A DNA stretch of 64,000 nt from Konateibacter massiliensis (GTDB lineage: Bacteria > Bacillota > Clostridia > Lachnospirales > Lachnospiraceae): assembly GCF_900184995.1 (NCBI RefSeq), contig NZ_LT860099.1, positions 1,080,269-1,144,268 on the forward strand, written 5' to 3'. A model generated the notes under the pieces. It worked only from the letters and a program-made list of their open reading frames with translations. It searched no databases and was not told the DNA's origin. Position 1 is the first letter of the stretch. Every line of letters begins with the position of its first letter. This document shows positions 16,900 to 24,329 of this stretch, in pieces. Position numbers and translations under genes: made by a program.

Positions 16900-17781
16900 A
16901 TGAAAAATAAAAACCAATATTTAGAGCGTGCTTCCTATAGCTGGTCGGAGGATTCCGTACGCTTGATGGCAACTCCGAGCAGCACTGCCAGAGCTATCTT
17001 TTTTTATATTCAAGAGGCAGGATATTTTAAAACAAAATCACCTTATTTTACGGAGAGGGCAAATCTTGATTCCTTTTTAATTGTCTACACCATTTCAGGA
17101 AAAGGACTTCTTCGCTATGAAAATCAGGAATATGTGCTGCATGCCGGGCAGTGCTTTTTTATCAATTGTATAAACCATCATTACTATGAGGCATATTCAA
17201 ACAGTACATGGGAGTTTTTATGGATTCATTTTAATGGGGGCAATGCTCTTGGATATTATGAGGAATTTGTCAAAAACGGGTTTCGCATTGTAACCCTTTC
17301 AGAACCAGACTGCATGGAAGGCAATTTGAGAAAAATTATATCCATCCATTCAAAGTTTACTATCACGACGGAAATCAGCACCTCAAACCACATCTCTGCC
17401 ATTTTAAGCGAGCTGTTAATCCAGACTGCCACCAAGGAAGCCTCCCTGCTGTTTGTCCCAGATTCGGTGAAGCTTGTCAAGAAATATATCGATCGGAATT
17501 TTCACACGAAAATTGTGTTAGAAGATTTGGAAAAAGAATTAGGTATGAGCAAATTTCATATTTCAAAGGAATTTAAAAAATATACGGGAACAACCGTCGG
17601 TGAATACATCCTGTCAAACCGGCTTTCCAGTGCCAAGGAGCTTTTGAAATATTCGGATTTACCGATATCCGAGATTTCTTTTCGCATCGGCATCAACAAC
17701 GTCAGCCACTTTATCAACCTGTTTAAGAGCCGTGAAAAGGTTACTCCGCTTGCCTTTCGAAAGGAATGGCGAACCTTATAG
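16900..17781 (+). CDS. AraC-family transcriptional regulator
   Basis: A 293-residue regulator with an N-terminal cupin-like ligand domain (about residues 35-150, with the LHAGQCFFI turn) and a C-terminal double helix-turn-helix (from about residue 195: VLEDLEKELGMSKFHISKEFKKYTG... then ISEISFRIGINNVSHFINLFK). The N-domain suggests a small sugar-like effector. It is divergent from the isomerase-like gene across a 124-base control region, the classic layout for sugar-induced activation. Its last six bases overlap the end of the convergent ylmC/ymxH gene. AGGAGGTCCT sits just before the ATG. Confidence 0.92.
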   Translation: MKNKNQYLERASYSWSEDSVRLMATPSSTARAIFFYIQEAGYFKTKSPYFTERANLDSFLIVYTISGKGLLRYENQEYVLHAGQCFFINCINHHYYEAYSNSTWEFLWIHFNGGNALGYYEEFVKNGFRIVTLSEPDCMEGNLRKIISIHSKFTITTEISTSNHISAILSELLIQTATKEASLLFVPDSVKLVKKYIDRNFHTKIVLEDLEKELGMSKFHISKEFKKYTGTTVGEYILSNRLSSAKELLKYSDLPISEISFRIGINNVSHFINLFKSREKVTPLAFRKEWRTL

Positions 17782-18039
17782 TATAACTTTTTTCGGTTTT
17801 CCCTCATCCTCCTTTAGTTTTACAAGGATAATGTCCGGTCCTACCTGACAAATATTTTCCCAAGGGATAATAAACTCTGTATCCCTCCCGAATATTCCAC
17901 ATAGTCTTGCAGGACCGGGAACAATAATATCCGTTATTTTACCGGTGCATTCATTAAAAATAATATCTGACACACAGCCAAGCACCCGGCAATCGCATAA
18001 ATTTATGACCTGTTTGTTTTTAAACTCACATAATCTCAT
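17776..18039 (-). CDS. YlmC/YmxH family PRC-barrel protein
   Basis: An 87-residue PRC-barrel protein of the YlmC/YmxH family, small proteins found in nearly all endospore formers. The pattern RLCEFKNKQVINLCDCRVLG, then FGRDTEFIIPWENICQVGPDIILV, matches closely. Function is poorly defined; expression during sporulation has been reported for Bacillus members. It is a lone gene, convergent with the AraC gene and overlapping it by six bases. Two Cys in LCDC are a feature of clostridial members. Confidence 0.85.
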   Translation of the reverse strand: MRLCEFKNKQVINLCDCRVLGCVSDIIFNECTGKITDIIVPGPARLCGIFGRDTEFIIPWENICQVGPDIILVKLKEDEGKPKKVIL

Positions 18040-18121
18040 ATGGTCACCAATAATTTCTTTACTACTATTATATTAATTTTATTTTGTTTTGCCATTCTTT
18101 CCGGTGCCATGCAAAAATATT

Positions 18122-18406
18122 TTATCTGTATATCCAGAGCATCGTTTCAACAGATGCCATCGTCATAGAAAAAAAGCATATCAATATCATTAGAATAATT
18201 GCCCCCTTATCATACACAAATTTTTCATAACTGCTCTTTCTGTTCGCAGCCAAAACCTCACTGCCGAGCATAATTAAAATGATTGGCCACAGTTTATAAA
18301 TGATTTCATATTTGAGTGCGGGCACCATCATATGGATTAAAAACAATATACCGAAAAGAATCAATACTAATCCGAATGTGATACTTCCTATTCTATGCGT
18401 CCTCAT
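18122..18406 (-). CDS. Small membrane protein (LiaF transmembrane-like)
   Basis: A 94-residue integral membrane protein with three likely hydrophobic helices (about 8-28, 36-52, 68-90). The pattern of a GLVLILFGILFLI helix followed by a KLWPIILIMLG helix is that of the LiaF/DUF5668 transmembrane module seen in envelope-stress operons. It overlaps the end of the preceding membrane-protein gene by 14 bases and closes the ECF sigma operon. Its role there is probably membrane-stress sensing or response, but that is inference from context. Confidence 0.7.
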   Translation of the reverse strand: MRTHRIGSITFGLVLILFGILFLIHMMVPALKYEIIYKLWPIILIMLGSEVLAANRKSSYEKFVYDKGAIILMILICFFSMTMASVETMLWIYR

Positions 18407-18923
18407 GGTCCTCCAACTCCTTTTTCTTCCCTCTTATCATTGCAGCTCCGATCGCAATAATTGCAACTCCCAGTACAAACTGCGGTAATCTGCGCGCAAA
18501 GCTATACACAAAATCCATCAGGTAGCTCGGAATAATATAGTAAAGCAAATCTATCGTATTGTTCCACAACACGGTGAGTCCAATAAAAATAAGAACAAGT
18601 GCAATGATGTTTCGGTATCTTTTGATAAAGCCGCTCTTATCTAAAACAAATGCATCCATATGGAAGGCATAATTATCCTGAACTGAATAAAATTCCTCCT
18701 CCGACAGTGACTTTAAATTGTGTACATTAAAAAAGCTGTAAAACCATAAAATCGGCAGGCAGAATAAAAACACTCCCGTTCCTAACATGGCAGAAACTCC
18801 GACTGTCAGCCAAAATACTGTCATGATACTTACTCCCTGCTTTTTAAATCCCATATACATCTCCCCCGCGCCGGGTATCAGGGAAAATATAAACGTCCAA
18901 AAACCTCTTTTTTGTTTTGTCAT
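18393..18923 (-). CDS. Membrane protein of ECF sigma operon, function unknown
   Basis: A 176-residue protein with about four hydrophobic segments. The start (FWTFIFSLIPGAGEMYMGFKKQG) resembles TM2-domain proteins, whose helix pair is joined by a short turn with the same G-x-x-x-MY-G pattern. A soluble middle part (residues about 70-105) is followed by two more helices near the C-terminus and a charged tail. It starts four bases inside the end of the anti-sigma gene, so translation is coupled. I do not recognise a specific function. Confidence 0.65.
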   Translation of the reverse strand: MTKQKRGFWTFIFSLIPGAGEMYMGFKKQGVSIMTVFWLTVGVSAMLGTGVFLFCLPILWFYSFFNVHNLKSLSEEEFYSVQDNYAFHMDAFVLDKSGFIKRYRNIIALVLIFIGLTVLWNNTIDLLYYIIPSYLMDFVYSFARRLPQFVLGVAIIAIGAAMIRGKKKELEDHEDA

Positions 18924-19378
18924 CTCGTGCTACCTCCGTTTATAATTCGATTTGAAAAATCATTGATTAAGTTTGCCGCTTCATTGCTCTTATCAAATAG
19001 CTGCGTTCCAACGCTGGCAGATGGAGCAACATTTCTGTTATAGTCCAAAATTCCTGCGGCATTGATATGGCTGACCGAGGCGAGCAGTAACAATGCCATC
19101 ACAACTGCTGCCGTTGTCTTTAGGCTGTAGAAAAACAGCTCTGTCTTTTTCGACGTAATTTTGATTTGCTCTTTTATTTTAATATCCGGCATTTTAATCC
19201 GCTCCATCAGATTGTCTTTTAAGTAAGCGGGTGCCTCTATCTGCTCTTCTTCCTCTGCGCTCATCAGCTTATCTGCGCAAAAACTGCATGTGTCTGTGTG
19301 CTCCAAGACATTCATAATTTCCTCTGCATTAAGTTCACCGCGGTGAAACTTTCTTATTTTATCATCTTCAATATGCAT
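18920..19378 (-). CDS. Zinc-finger anti-sigma factor, membrane-anchored
   Basis: A 152-residue protein directly downstream of the ECF sigma gene. The N-terminus carries the ZAS motif His27-x3-Cys31-x2-Cys34 (EHTDTCSFCADKL) that clamps the sigma factor. One transmembrane helix lies at about residues 82-104, and an outer segment of some 45 residues follows. That layout fits a transmembrane anti-sigma released by regulated proteolysis or ligand sensing. Its start codon immediately follows the sigma stop. The signal sensed is unknown. Confidence 0.85.
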   Translation of the reverse strand: MHIEDDKIRKFHRGELNAEEIMNVLEHTDTCSFCADKLMSAEEEEQIEAPAYLKDNLMERIKMPDIKIKEQIKITSKKTELFFYSLKTTAAVVMALLLLASVSHINAAGILDYNRNVAPSASVGTQLFDKSNEAANLINDFSNRIINGGSTR

Positions 19379-19882
19379 TTAGCCACTCCTCTCAATTATT
19401 TTCTTTATCATTGCCTTTGCCCGGTACAGCTGTGTCTGCACCGTCTTAATATTTTTTCCTGTCTGGCTTGCAATCTCTTGAACAGATAATTCATTGTAAT
19501 AGTGCTTAATCGCTACCTCCTGATAAGGTGTCGCCAGTTGGTTACAAATAACATATACCTTCTTCTTTGCTTCCTGTCCCAAATAATTTTCCTCGGGAGT
19601 CTCGTCATTCGACGGGATTTCCAGAAAATAGGTATCCGCCGTCGGTATGGTTCGTCTTCCTGCCTGTTTCAGAAAATCCAGACATTTATTTGCTGCAATT
19701 TTGCCTAACCATGCCTTTTCATATGTTCTGTCAAATTCAGAAAGCTTCTTATAGGCGGATAAAAAGACTTCCTGTGTTAAATCCTCTGCATCGAAGCTGT
19801 TTCCCACTGATTTATAGCAAATGGAATAAACTAAATTTTTATACTGCTCGATGAGATACTCGAAATATTCTTCCTGATTAAT
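19379..19882 (-). CDS. ECF RNA polymerase sigma factor with apparent AUU start
   Basis: Sigma-70 group 4 factor with region 2 (DAEDLTQEVFLSAYKKL) and region 4 (YNELSVQEIASQTGKNIKTVQTQLYRAK). The first ATG, at 19807, would remove the first helix of region 2. In the same frame, an ATT at 19882-19880 sits eight bases after a perfect AGGAGG and restores the missing segment (INQEEYFEYLIEQYKNLVYSICYK). No ATG, GTG or TTG exists in frame between the upstream stop and there. The full protein is then 167 residues, normal for the family. A TATAAT box (19919-19914) lies upstream. It leads a four-gene operon with its anti-sigma factor. Confidence 0.85.
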   Translation of the reverse strand: MNQEEYFEYLIEQYKNLVYSICYKSVGNSFDAEDLTQEVFLSAYKKLSEFDRTYEKAWLGKIAANKCLDFLKQAGRRTIPTADTYFLEIPSNDETPEENYLGQEAKKKVYVICNQLATPYQEVAIKHYYNELSVQEIASQTGKNIKTVQTQLYRAKAMIKKIIERSG

Positions 19883-20037
19883 TTTATCCGCCTCCTTTCT
19901 TATCTGTTCACTTATTATAACGAATGTAAATTCAAAATGTCTTCAAGTTTTGAAAAAAACTTTTATTGTTGTAAAACAACAGCAAGCATCGTAATTATTT
20001 TAACATGTATGGTAAGGGAAGGGGCATCGATTATGCA

Positions 20038-20086
20038 AAAAATATGCCTTGCTGCATCAAATTCAAATGCAGCAAGGCATATTTTT
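20038..20086 (-). terminator. Strong terminator after nitroreductase gene
   Basis: A 20-bp perfect stem (20038-20057 with 20067-20086) containing TATGCCTTGCTGCAT, with A/T flanks giving T-runs on both strands. It is preceded on the minus strand by a second hairpin at 20093-20112 (GACAAGT/ACTTGTC). Confidence 0.85.
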
Positions 20087-20120
20087 ATTCATGACAAGTG
20101 AAGTGACTTGTCACTTCATC

Positions 20121-20654
20121 TTATTTAATATAGTTTGTCTTAAAACGTTCAGCCGGAATATCGCGTTCCTCATATTTCTCGGTCGTCTCACCAAGTGTGA
20201 TGCCGCAGCATGGAACAAATCCCTCCGGAAGATTTAATTTCTTCACCAAATCAGGGTTTTGATTGACGGCAGCGAAGGCTCCCCATATATAACAGCTTCC
20301 CAGATTTAAATCTGTTGCCGCAAGAGCCATATTATGCGCCATAATTGCAGCATTGGAATAGAGTGCGTTTTCCTTCGGCGGCTTCGGCGCTACGGACGAG
20401 AGCACAATAAGTGTCGGTGCGTTGTAAAGAGGTTTCATGCCCGGCTTTTGAAACGTATTTGCGGCACATTCCTCTATCTCCTGTAATAATTCCTCATTCT
20501 GAATCACGGTGATGTGCATATTTTCATACTGTGCCATTGCGACAGGGGACGCATTTGCAGCCTTTAAGACTTTGTCAAGCTCCTCCTGTGACACCTGTTT
20601 GCCTGTATAGCTTCTGACTGATTTTCTGCTAAAAATAGTATCAAATGTCTCCAT
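20121..20654 (-). CDS. Nitroreductase-family flavoprotein
   Basis: A 177-residue FMN-dependent oxidoreductase of the nitroreductase fold. The FMN-phosphate site is SRKSVRSY at residues 9-16, and the second half has the conserved SCYIWGAF and GITLGE segments. Short members with this layout use NAD(P)H to reduce nitro groups, quinones or flavins; the physiological substrate is unknown. It is a single gene with its own promoter and a strong terminator. Short inverted repeat CGCAA-AA-TTGCG near 20682-20693, just after the predicted start site, may be an operator. Confidence 0.9.
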   Translation of the reverse strand: METFDTIFSRKSVRSYTGKQVSQEELDKVLKAANASPVAMAQYENMHITVIQNEELLQEIEECAANTFQKPGMKPLYNAPTLIVLSSVAPKPPKENALYSNAAIMAHNMALAATDLNLGSCYIWGAFAAVNQNPDLVKKLNLPEGFVPCCGITLGETTEKYEERDIPAERFKTNYIK

Positions 20655-20701
20655 TGTGTATCCTCCATAAAAACATATTTACGCAAAATTGCGATATGAA
20701 G

Positions 20702-20729
20702 ATTATACTATATAATTGTACAAAATCAA
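20702..20729 (-). promoter_or_regulatory. Promoter for nitroreductase gene
   Basis: Minus strand: TTGATT (20729-20724), 16-base spacer, TATAAT (20707-20702). The start is expected near 20695, about 40 bases before the ATG. Confidence 0.6.
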
Positions 20730-20769
20730 GTAGTCAAAAGGAGCATACCTAGTAAGAAAAAGCTTACCG

Positions 20770-21555
20770 CTACTGTCTAATCTTCAGATAGTTTCTCATG
20801 TTTTTCAGCGCACTTTTTTCAAGCCTCGATACCTGCGCCTGCGAGATATTGATTTCGCTCGCTACCTCCATCTGTGTCTTTCCCTCAAAAAATCGAAGAC
20901 GGATAATATAGCTCTCACGCTCATTCAGCTTTTTCATCGCCTCACTTAAAGATATTTCTTCAACCCAGTTATCCTCCTTCTCCTTTTTGTCACTAATCTG
21001 ATCCATGACATAGAGGGTATCCCCGCCCTCTGTATAGACCGGCTCATACAAACTAACCGGATTTTGAATTGCATCCAGTGCAAATGCGATATCCTCCTTG
21101 CTGATACCAATCTCGGAAGCGATTTCATTTATCGTCGGCTCCTTTGCATTTATTTTCGTCAGGTTTTCCTTCGCGTAGATTGCCTTATAGGCGGTATCCC
21201 GTAAAGAGCGGCTTACACGAATGGAGTTATTATCTCTTAAGTACCTTCTAATCTCACCGATAATCATTGGAACTGCATAGGTTGAAAACTTCACGTCCAG
21301 CGTGGAGTCAAAATTATCAATCGCCTTTATCAGCCCAATACACCCGATTTGAAATAAATCATCTACATTTTCATTGCTGTTGGAAAACCGTTTGATTACA
21401 CTGAGAACTAATCTTAAGTTTCCCTTAATGTACGTTTCTCTTGCCGCCTCGTCGCCCTGCTTTATTTTTTCAAAAAGAACTACTTTTTCTTCATTTTTCA
21501 GAAGTGGCAGCTTTGATGTGTTTACTCCGCAAATTTCAACCTTATTAATCCCCAT
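20770..21555 (-). CDS. sigG: Sporulation sigma factor SigG
   Basis: Late forespore sigma factor. The 261-residue protein keeps the hallmark start NKVEICGVNTSKLPLLKNEE (residues 3-22), which matches Bacillus SigG closely, then region 2 (FSTYAVPMIIGEIRRYLRDN), region 3 and region 4 (GKTQMEVASEINISQAQVSRLEK). The frame extends upstream to 21657, but the ATG at 21555 has AGGAGG at nine bases and gives the family start. In Bacillus and many Clostridia it follows sigE; here it lies about 23 kb away and alone. A sigma-F/G-like promoter sits upstream. Confidence 0.96.
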   Translation of the reverse strand: MGINKVEICGVNTSKLPLLKNEEKVVLFEKIKQGDEAARETYIKGNLRLVLSVIKRFSNSNENVDDLFQIGCIGLIKAIDNFDSTLDVKFSTYAVPMIIGEIRRYLRDNNSIRVSRSLRDTAYKAIYAKENLTKINAKEPTINEIASEIGISKEDIAFALDAIQNPVSLYEPVYTEGGDTLYVMDQISDKKEKEDNWVEEISLSEAMKKLNERESYIIRLRFFEGKTQMEVASEINISQAQVSRLEKSALKNMRNYLKIRQ

Positions 21556-21588
21556 AGCAAGATTCCTCCTAGATTTTTTTCTAGTAAA

Positions 21589-21617
21589 AGTCTTCTCACT
21601 ATGATGCTTTGCTATAC
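21589..21617 (-). promoter_or_regulatory. Sigma-F/sigma-G type promoter ahead of sigG
   Basis: Minus strand: GTATA (21617-21613), 15-base spacer, GAGAAGACT (21597-21589), which fits the forespore -10 pattern GGnnAnAnT with one mismatch. The spacing and the gene identity make it plausible, and it would allow forespore activation and self-amplification. Confidence 0.55.
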
Positions 21618-21701
21618 TGCACCAAAGTAAATTTAATAAAATTTTACTCCTTGACAAAATTTGAAAGCACTTAATAGTTAATTATTATCAAAAGCGTAGT
21701 C

Positions 21702-21730
21702 TTGACAAAGAACACTATCTTTGATAACAT
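21702..21730 (+). promoter_or_regulatory. Sigma-A promoter for dapL
   Basis: TTGACA (21702-21707), 17-base spacer, TAACAT (21725-21730). The start is near 21737, 25 bases before the ATG. A second TTGACA at 21651-21656 has no good -10. Confidence 0.65.
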
Positions 21731-21761
21731 AAGGAAAAACGAAGTGATAAGGAGAAATCGT

Positions 21762-22958
21762 ATGGCAAAGTTAAATGAAAACTATTTGAATTTGAAAGAA
21801 AGTTATTTATTCTCAGAAATTGCTCATCGTGTAGAAAAATATTCTGCCGCTAATCCTGATAAAAAAATAATTCGCCTTGGTATCGGTGATGTTACCCTTC
21901 CAATCGGCAGTACAATGATAAATGCTCTTCACGAGGGCGTAGATGCAATGGCTTCCTCTGACACCTTTAAGGGTTATGGACCGGAAAGAGGCTATGACTT
22001 TGTCCGAAACGCTATTGTAGACTATTATAATAGAAACGGTGTTTCTGTTGAGGCTGATGAAATTTTCATCTCCGACGGAGCCAAGAGTGATACCGGAAAT
22101 ATAACAGACCTGTTTGATAAAGACAATGTGGTTATGGTACCGGACCCTGTATATCCGGTTTATGTGGATACAAACACAATGGACGGAAGAAAAATCATCT
22201 ACATCAATGCAAATGCAGAGAACAATTTCCTCCCGATGCCGGATAAAAATGTTCATGCAGATCTTATTTACATCTGCTCCCCGAACAATCCGACCGGTGC
22301 AACCTACAACAAGGAGCAGTTGAAGGAATGGGTTGATTACGCACTTGAAAATAACGCCATTATTCTTTTTGACTCTGCTTATGAAGCATTTATTACAGAC
22401 GAGACACTTCCAAGAAGTATTTTTGCGATTGAGGGTGCAAAAAAATGTGCGATTGAGTTCTGCTCTCTCTCAAAGACTGCCGGCTTTACCGGTACACGCT
22501 GCGGCTACACCATCGTTCCGAAGGCTCTTACCATGACTGCTTCCACCGGTGCAGAAATGTCCTTAAATGCTATGTGGAACAGAAGACAGTCAACAAAGTT
22601 TAACGGTGTTTCCTATATCGTACAAAATGGTGCTGCTGCTGCTTTCTCCGAAGAGGGAATGGCACAGTCCAGAGAAAACATTAAGTTTTATCAGGAAAAT
22701 GCCAAAATTATTGCAGATTGCCTGGCAAAGAAAAATGTACGTTATTTTGGCGGTGTAAACTCCCCTTATATCTGGTTTGAATGCCCGAAAGGAATGGATT
22801 CTTGGACGTTCTTTGATTATCTGTTAGAAAATGTTCAGGTAGTCGGAACACCGGGTGCAGGCTTTGGTGAAAACGGACAGAACTTTTTCCGCTTGACCTC
22901 ATTTGGAAACAGAGAAAATACAATTGAGGCAATGAAGAGAATAGAAGGACTTTTATAG
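21762..22958 (+). CDS. dapL: LL-diaminopimelate aminotransferase
   Basis: PLP enzyme that turns tetrahydrodipicolinate directly into LL-diaminopimelate for lysine and peptidoglycan, bypassing the succinyl or acetyl intermediates. The 398-residue protein shows the DapL pattern (LNENYLNLKESYLFSEIAHR, GIGDVTLP, GYGPERGYDFVR) and the PLP lysine in SLSKTAGFTGTRCGY. Upstream codons in the frame (from 21702) overlap the promoter, and the ATG at 21762 has AAGGAG, so I start there. It is a monocistronic gene with a good promoter and a shared terminator. DapL use is typical of Clostridia such as Lachnospiraceae. Confidence 0.95.
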   Translation: MAKLNENYLNLKESYLFSEIAHRVEKYSAANPDKKIIRLGIGDVTLPIGSTMINALHEGVDAMASSDTFKGYGPERGYDFVRNAIVDYYNRNGVSVEADEIFISDGAKSDTGNITDLFDKDNVVMVPDPVYPVYVDTNTMDGRKIIYINANAENNFLPMPDKNVHADLIYICSPNNPTGATYNKEQLKEWVDYALENNAIILFDSAYEAFITDETLPRSIFAIEGAKKCAIEFCSLSKTAGFTGTRCGYTIVPKALTMTASTGAEMSLNAMWNRRQSTKFNGVSYIVQNGAAAAFSEEGMAQSRENIKFYQENAKIIADCLAKKNVRYFGGVNSPYIWFECPKGMDSWTFFDYLLENVQVVGTPGAGFGENGQNFFRLTSFGNRENTIEAMKRIEGLL

Positions 22959-22992
22959 TCGTCATTTCTAAGAAATCATATGCCCTGATATA

Positions 22993-23037
22993 AAAATTCC
23001 GAGGAAGTCTCATATTTTGAGAACTCCTCGGAATTTT
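22993..23037. terminator. Bidirectional terminator between dapL and kinase gene
   Basis: AAAATTCCGAGGA (22993-23005) pairs with TCCTCGGAATTTT (23025-23037) over a 19-base loop. It serves both convergent genes. Confidence 0.85.
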
Positions 23038-23038
23038 C

Positions 23039-23656
23039 TTATCTGCTGCCCCATTCAATACGGATACAGCCCTCTTCAATTTGAAATGTCTGAAAATATA
23101 TATTTTCCTTCGGTATCCATTCCTCTATAAACCGTTTTAATTTCTCCTCACCGTTTCTCTCTCTTATGTTTGCGATTTGCTCCTCATCATCGATATTCAA
23201 GAAAATATTTATATCATATGGATTTTTAAAATATGGATGCATACTGTAAGAGCCCTCCATGATGTTCAACCTGCTTTTAAAAATCAATGTCTCCTGCTTG
23301 AATTGTTTCGTCATGCAGTCATATGGCTTATAGCTCACAGTCTCACCGCTTAAAACGGGTTCAACAACCTCCGCGCGAAACCTCTCATAGTCCACATTTC
23401 CGCCTATTTCAAGAAACCGCTCCTTTGTCCTCTGGTGCTCCTGCAAAAAGAAATCGTCCAGATGAAATAAATTGCAGCCATAAAGCTCCTGTAAATAGTA
23501 ACCCAATGTCGTCTTCCCGCTTGCGCATTTTCCATCAATCGCAATGAGTAAGATATCCTTGCTCGAATTTGATAAAAGCTTGTCAATTGCTTCCCTTGCA
23601 GGTGCAAATCTCTTCGCACAGGCCTCTTTCATGATATTCTTCTGCTCTTTTACCAT
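23039..23656 (-). CDS. Uridine kinase-like P-loop kinase
   Basis: A 205-residue P-loop protein of the uridine/pantothenate/nicotinamide-riboside kinase group. The Walker A motif is IDGKCASGKTT (about residues 39-49) and the second landmark is HLDDFFL, typical of uridine-kinase-like enzymes. It lacks the longer C-terminus of true uridine kinases. Its ATG overlaps the ribosome-site distance of the upstream S-component gene (one base after the stop), so the two are translationally coupled. A natural reading is that it phosphorylates, and so traps, the vitamin or nucleoside the S component brings in; the ligand is unknown. Confidence 0.75.
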   Translation of the reverse strand: MVKEQKNIMKEACAKRFAPAREAIDKLLSNSSKDILLIAIDGKCASGKTTLGYYLQELYGCNLFHLDDFFLQEHQRTKERFLEIGGNVDYERFRAEVVEPVLSGETVSYKPYDCMTKQFKQETLIFKSRLNIMEGSYSMHPYFKNPYDINIFLNIDDEEQIANIRERNGEEKLKRFIEEWIPKENIYFQTFQIEEGCIRIEWGSR

Positions 23657-23657
23657 T

Positions 23658-24188
23658 TTATCTCTCCACTTGCACTTTTCTCATTTGATACATAATCGCC
23701 GGAATGATAATCAGTTGAATTATGATGCCCGGAATTGCATTAGCAAAGCCCTGCACCAAAAATATTTGCCAGGTAAACGCATTTCCCAGCGCAGCAAACA
23801 ATCCGTAGGAAACAACTCCCCACACCATTCTGCCAAGTATCATCGCGATAATTAAGGAAATATAAATACTCAAACGTTTCCCTTTTATTCTGTTATACAT
23901 CACACCGGTAACAAGTCCATATGTAGCAAGCTCTGCTGCCATGGAAATTGCAGTCGGCATCATTGCCGGCATTCCAAACAACACGCTTCGAAGCAGCGGT
24001 GTGATAAGTCCCACAAGAAAACCATAAGGTCCGCCACATATAAATCCGCACAATAGAATCGGAATATGCATCGGAAGCAGCATATTTCCTATACTTGGAA
24101 TCTGCATCGTGACAAAAGGCAGTATAATACCCAGTGCAATAAAAAATGCGGATAAAACCAGTTTCGTTGTCTTATTTTTCAGTGTCAT
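23658..24188 (-). CDS. ECF transporter S component (vitamin-binding membrane subunit)
   Basis: A 176-residue membrane protein with about six hydrophobic helices. The S-component pattern is visible: an N-terminal ALGIILPFVTMQIPSIGNMLLPMHIPILLCGFICGGPYG-type segment, then GLVTGVMYNR with basic residues, and a final helix ending in MYQMRKV. S components bind a vitamin or micronutrient and borrow the shared energising module EcfAA'T, which is not in this window. The coupled downstream gene is a kinase, suggesting a substrate that can be phosphorylated. It is driven by a promoter with a 19-base spacer, as used by MerR-family activators. Confidence 0.85.
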   Translation of the reverse strand: MTLKNKTTKLVLSAFFIALGIILPFVTMQIPSIGNMLLPMHIPILLCGFICGGPYGFLVGLITPLLRSVLFGMPAMMPTAISMAAELATYGLVTGVMYNRIKGKRLSIYISLIIAMILGRMVWGVVSYGLFAALGNAFTWQIFLVQGFANAIPGIIIQLIIIPAIMYQMRKVQVER

Positions 24189-24264
24189 TTTAAGCCTCCG
24201 TTAAGTCGTTTTTCCTATCAATTTTATTATAACTGATAGCGGATGAGTTTCCCATCAAGAATCT

Positions 24265-24295
24265 ATTATAAGCCTTAAAGCACTCTCTAGGTCAA
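24265..24295 (-). promoter_or_regulatory. MerR-type promoter with 19-base spacer
   Basis: Minus strand: TTGACC (24295-24290), 19-base spacer, TATAAT (24270-24265). An imperfect dyad CCTAGAG...CTTTAAGG spans the spacer. Both are hallmarks of promoters that MerR-family regulators twist into an active form. No MerR gene lies in the window. The leader is about 70 bases and could form a small hairpin CTATCA/TGATAG. Confidence 0.65.
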
Positions 24296-24329
24296 GATTT
24301 TTTTATAAAATACTTTATAAAATGTATAG

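Noticed and set aside
21569-21584. Short palindrome CTAGATTTTTTTCTAG before sigG
   Set aside because: Only a 4-5 bp stem with a T-rich loop next to the ribosome site; could be chance in A/T-rich DNA.
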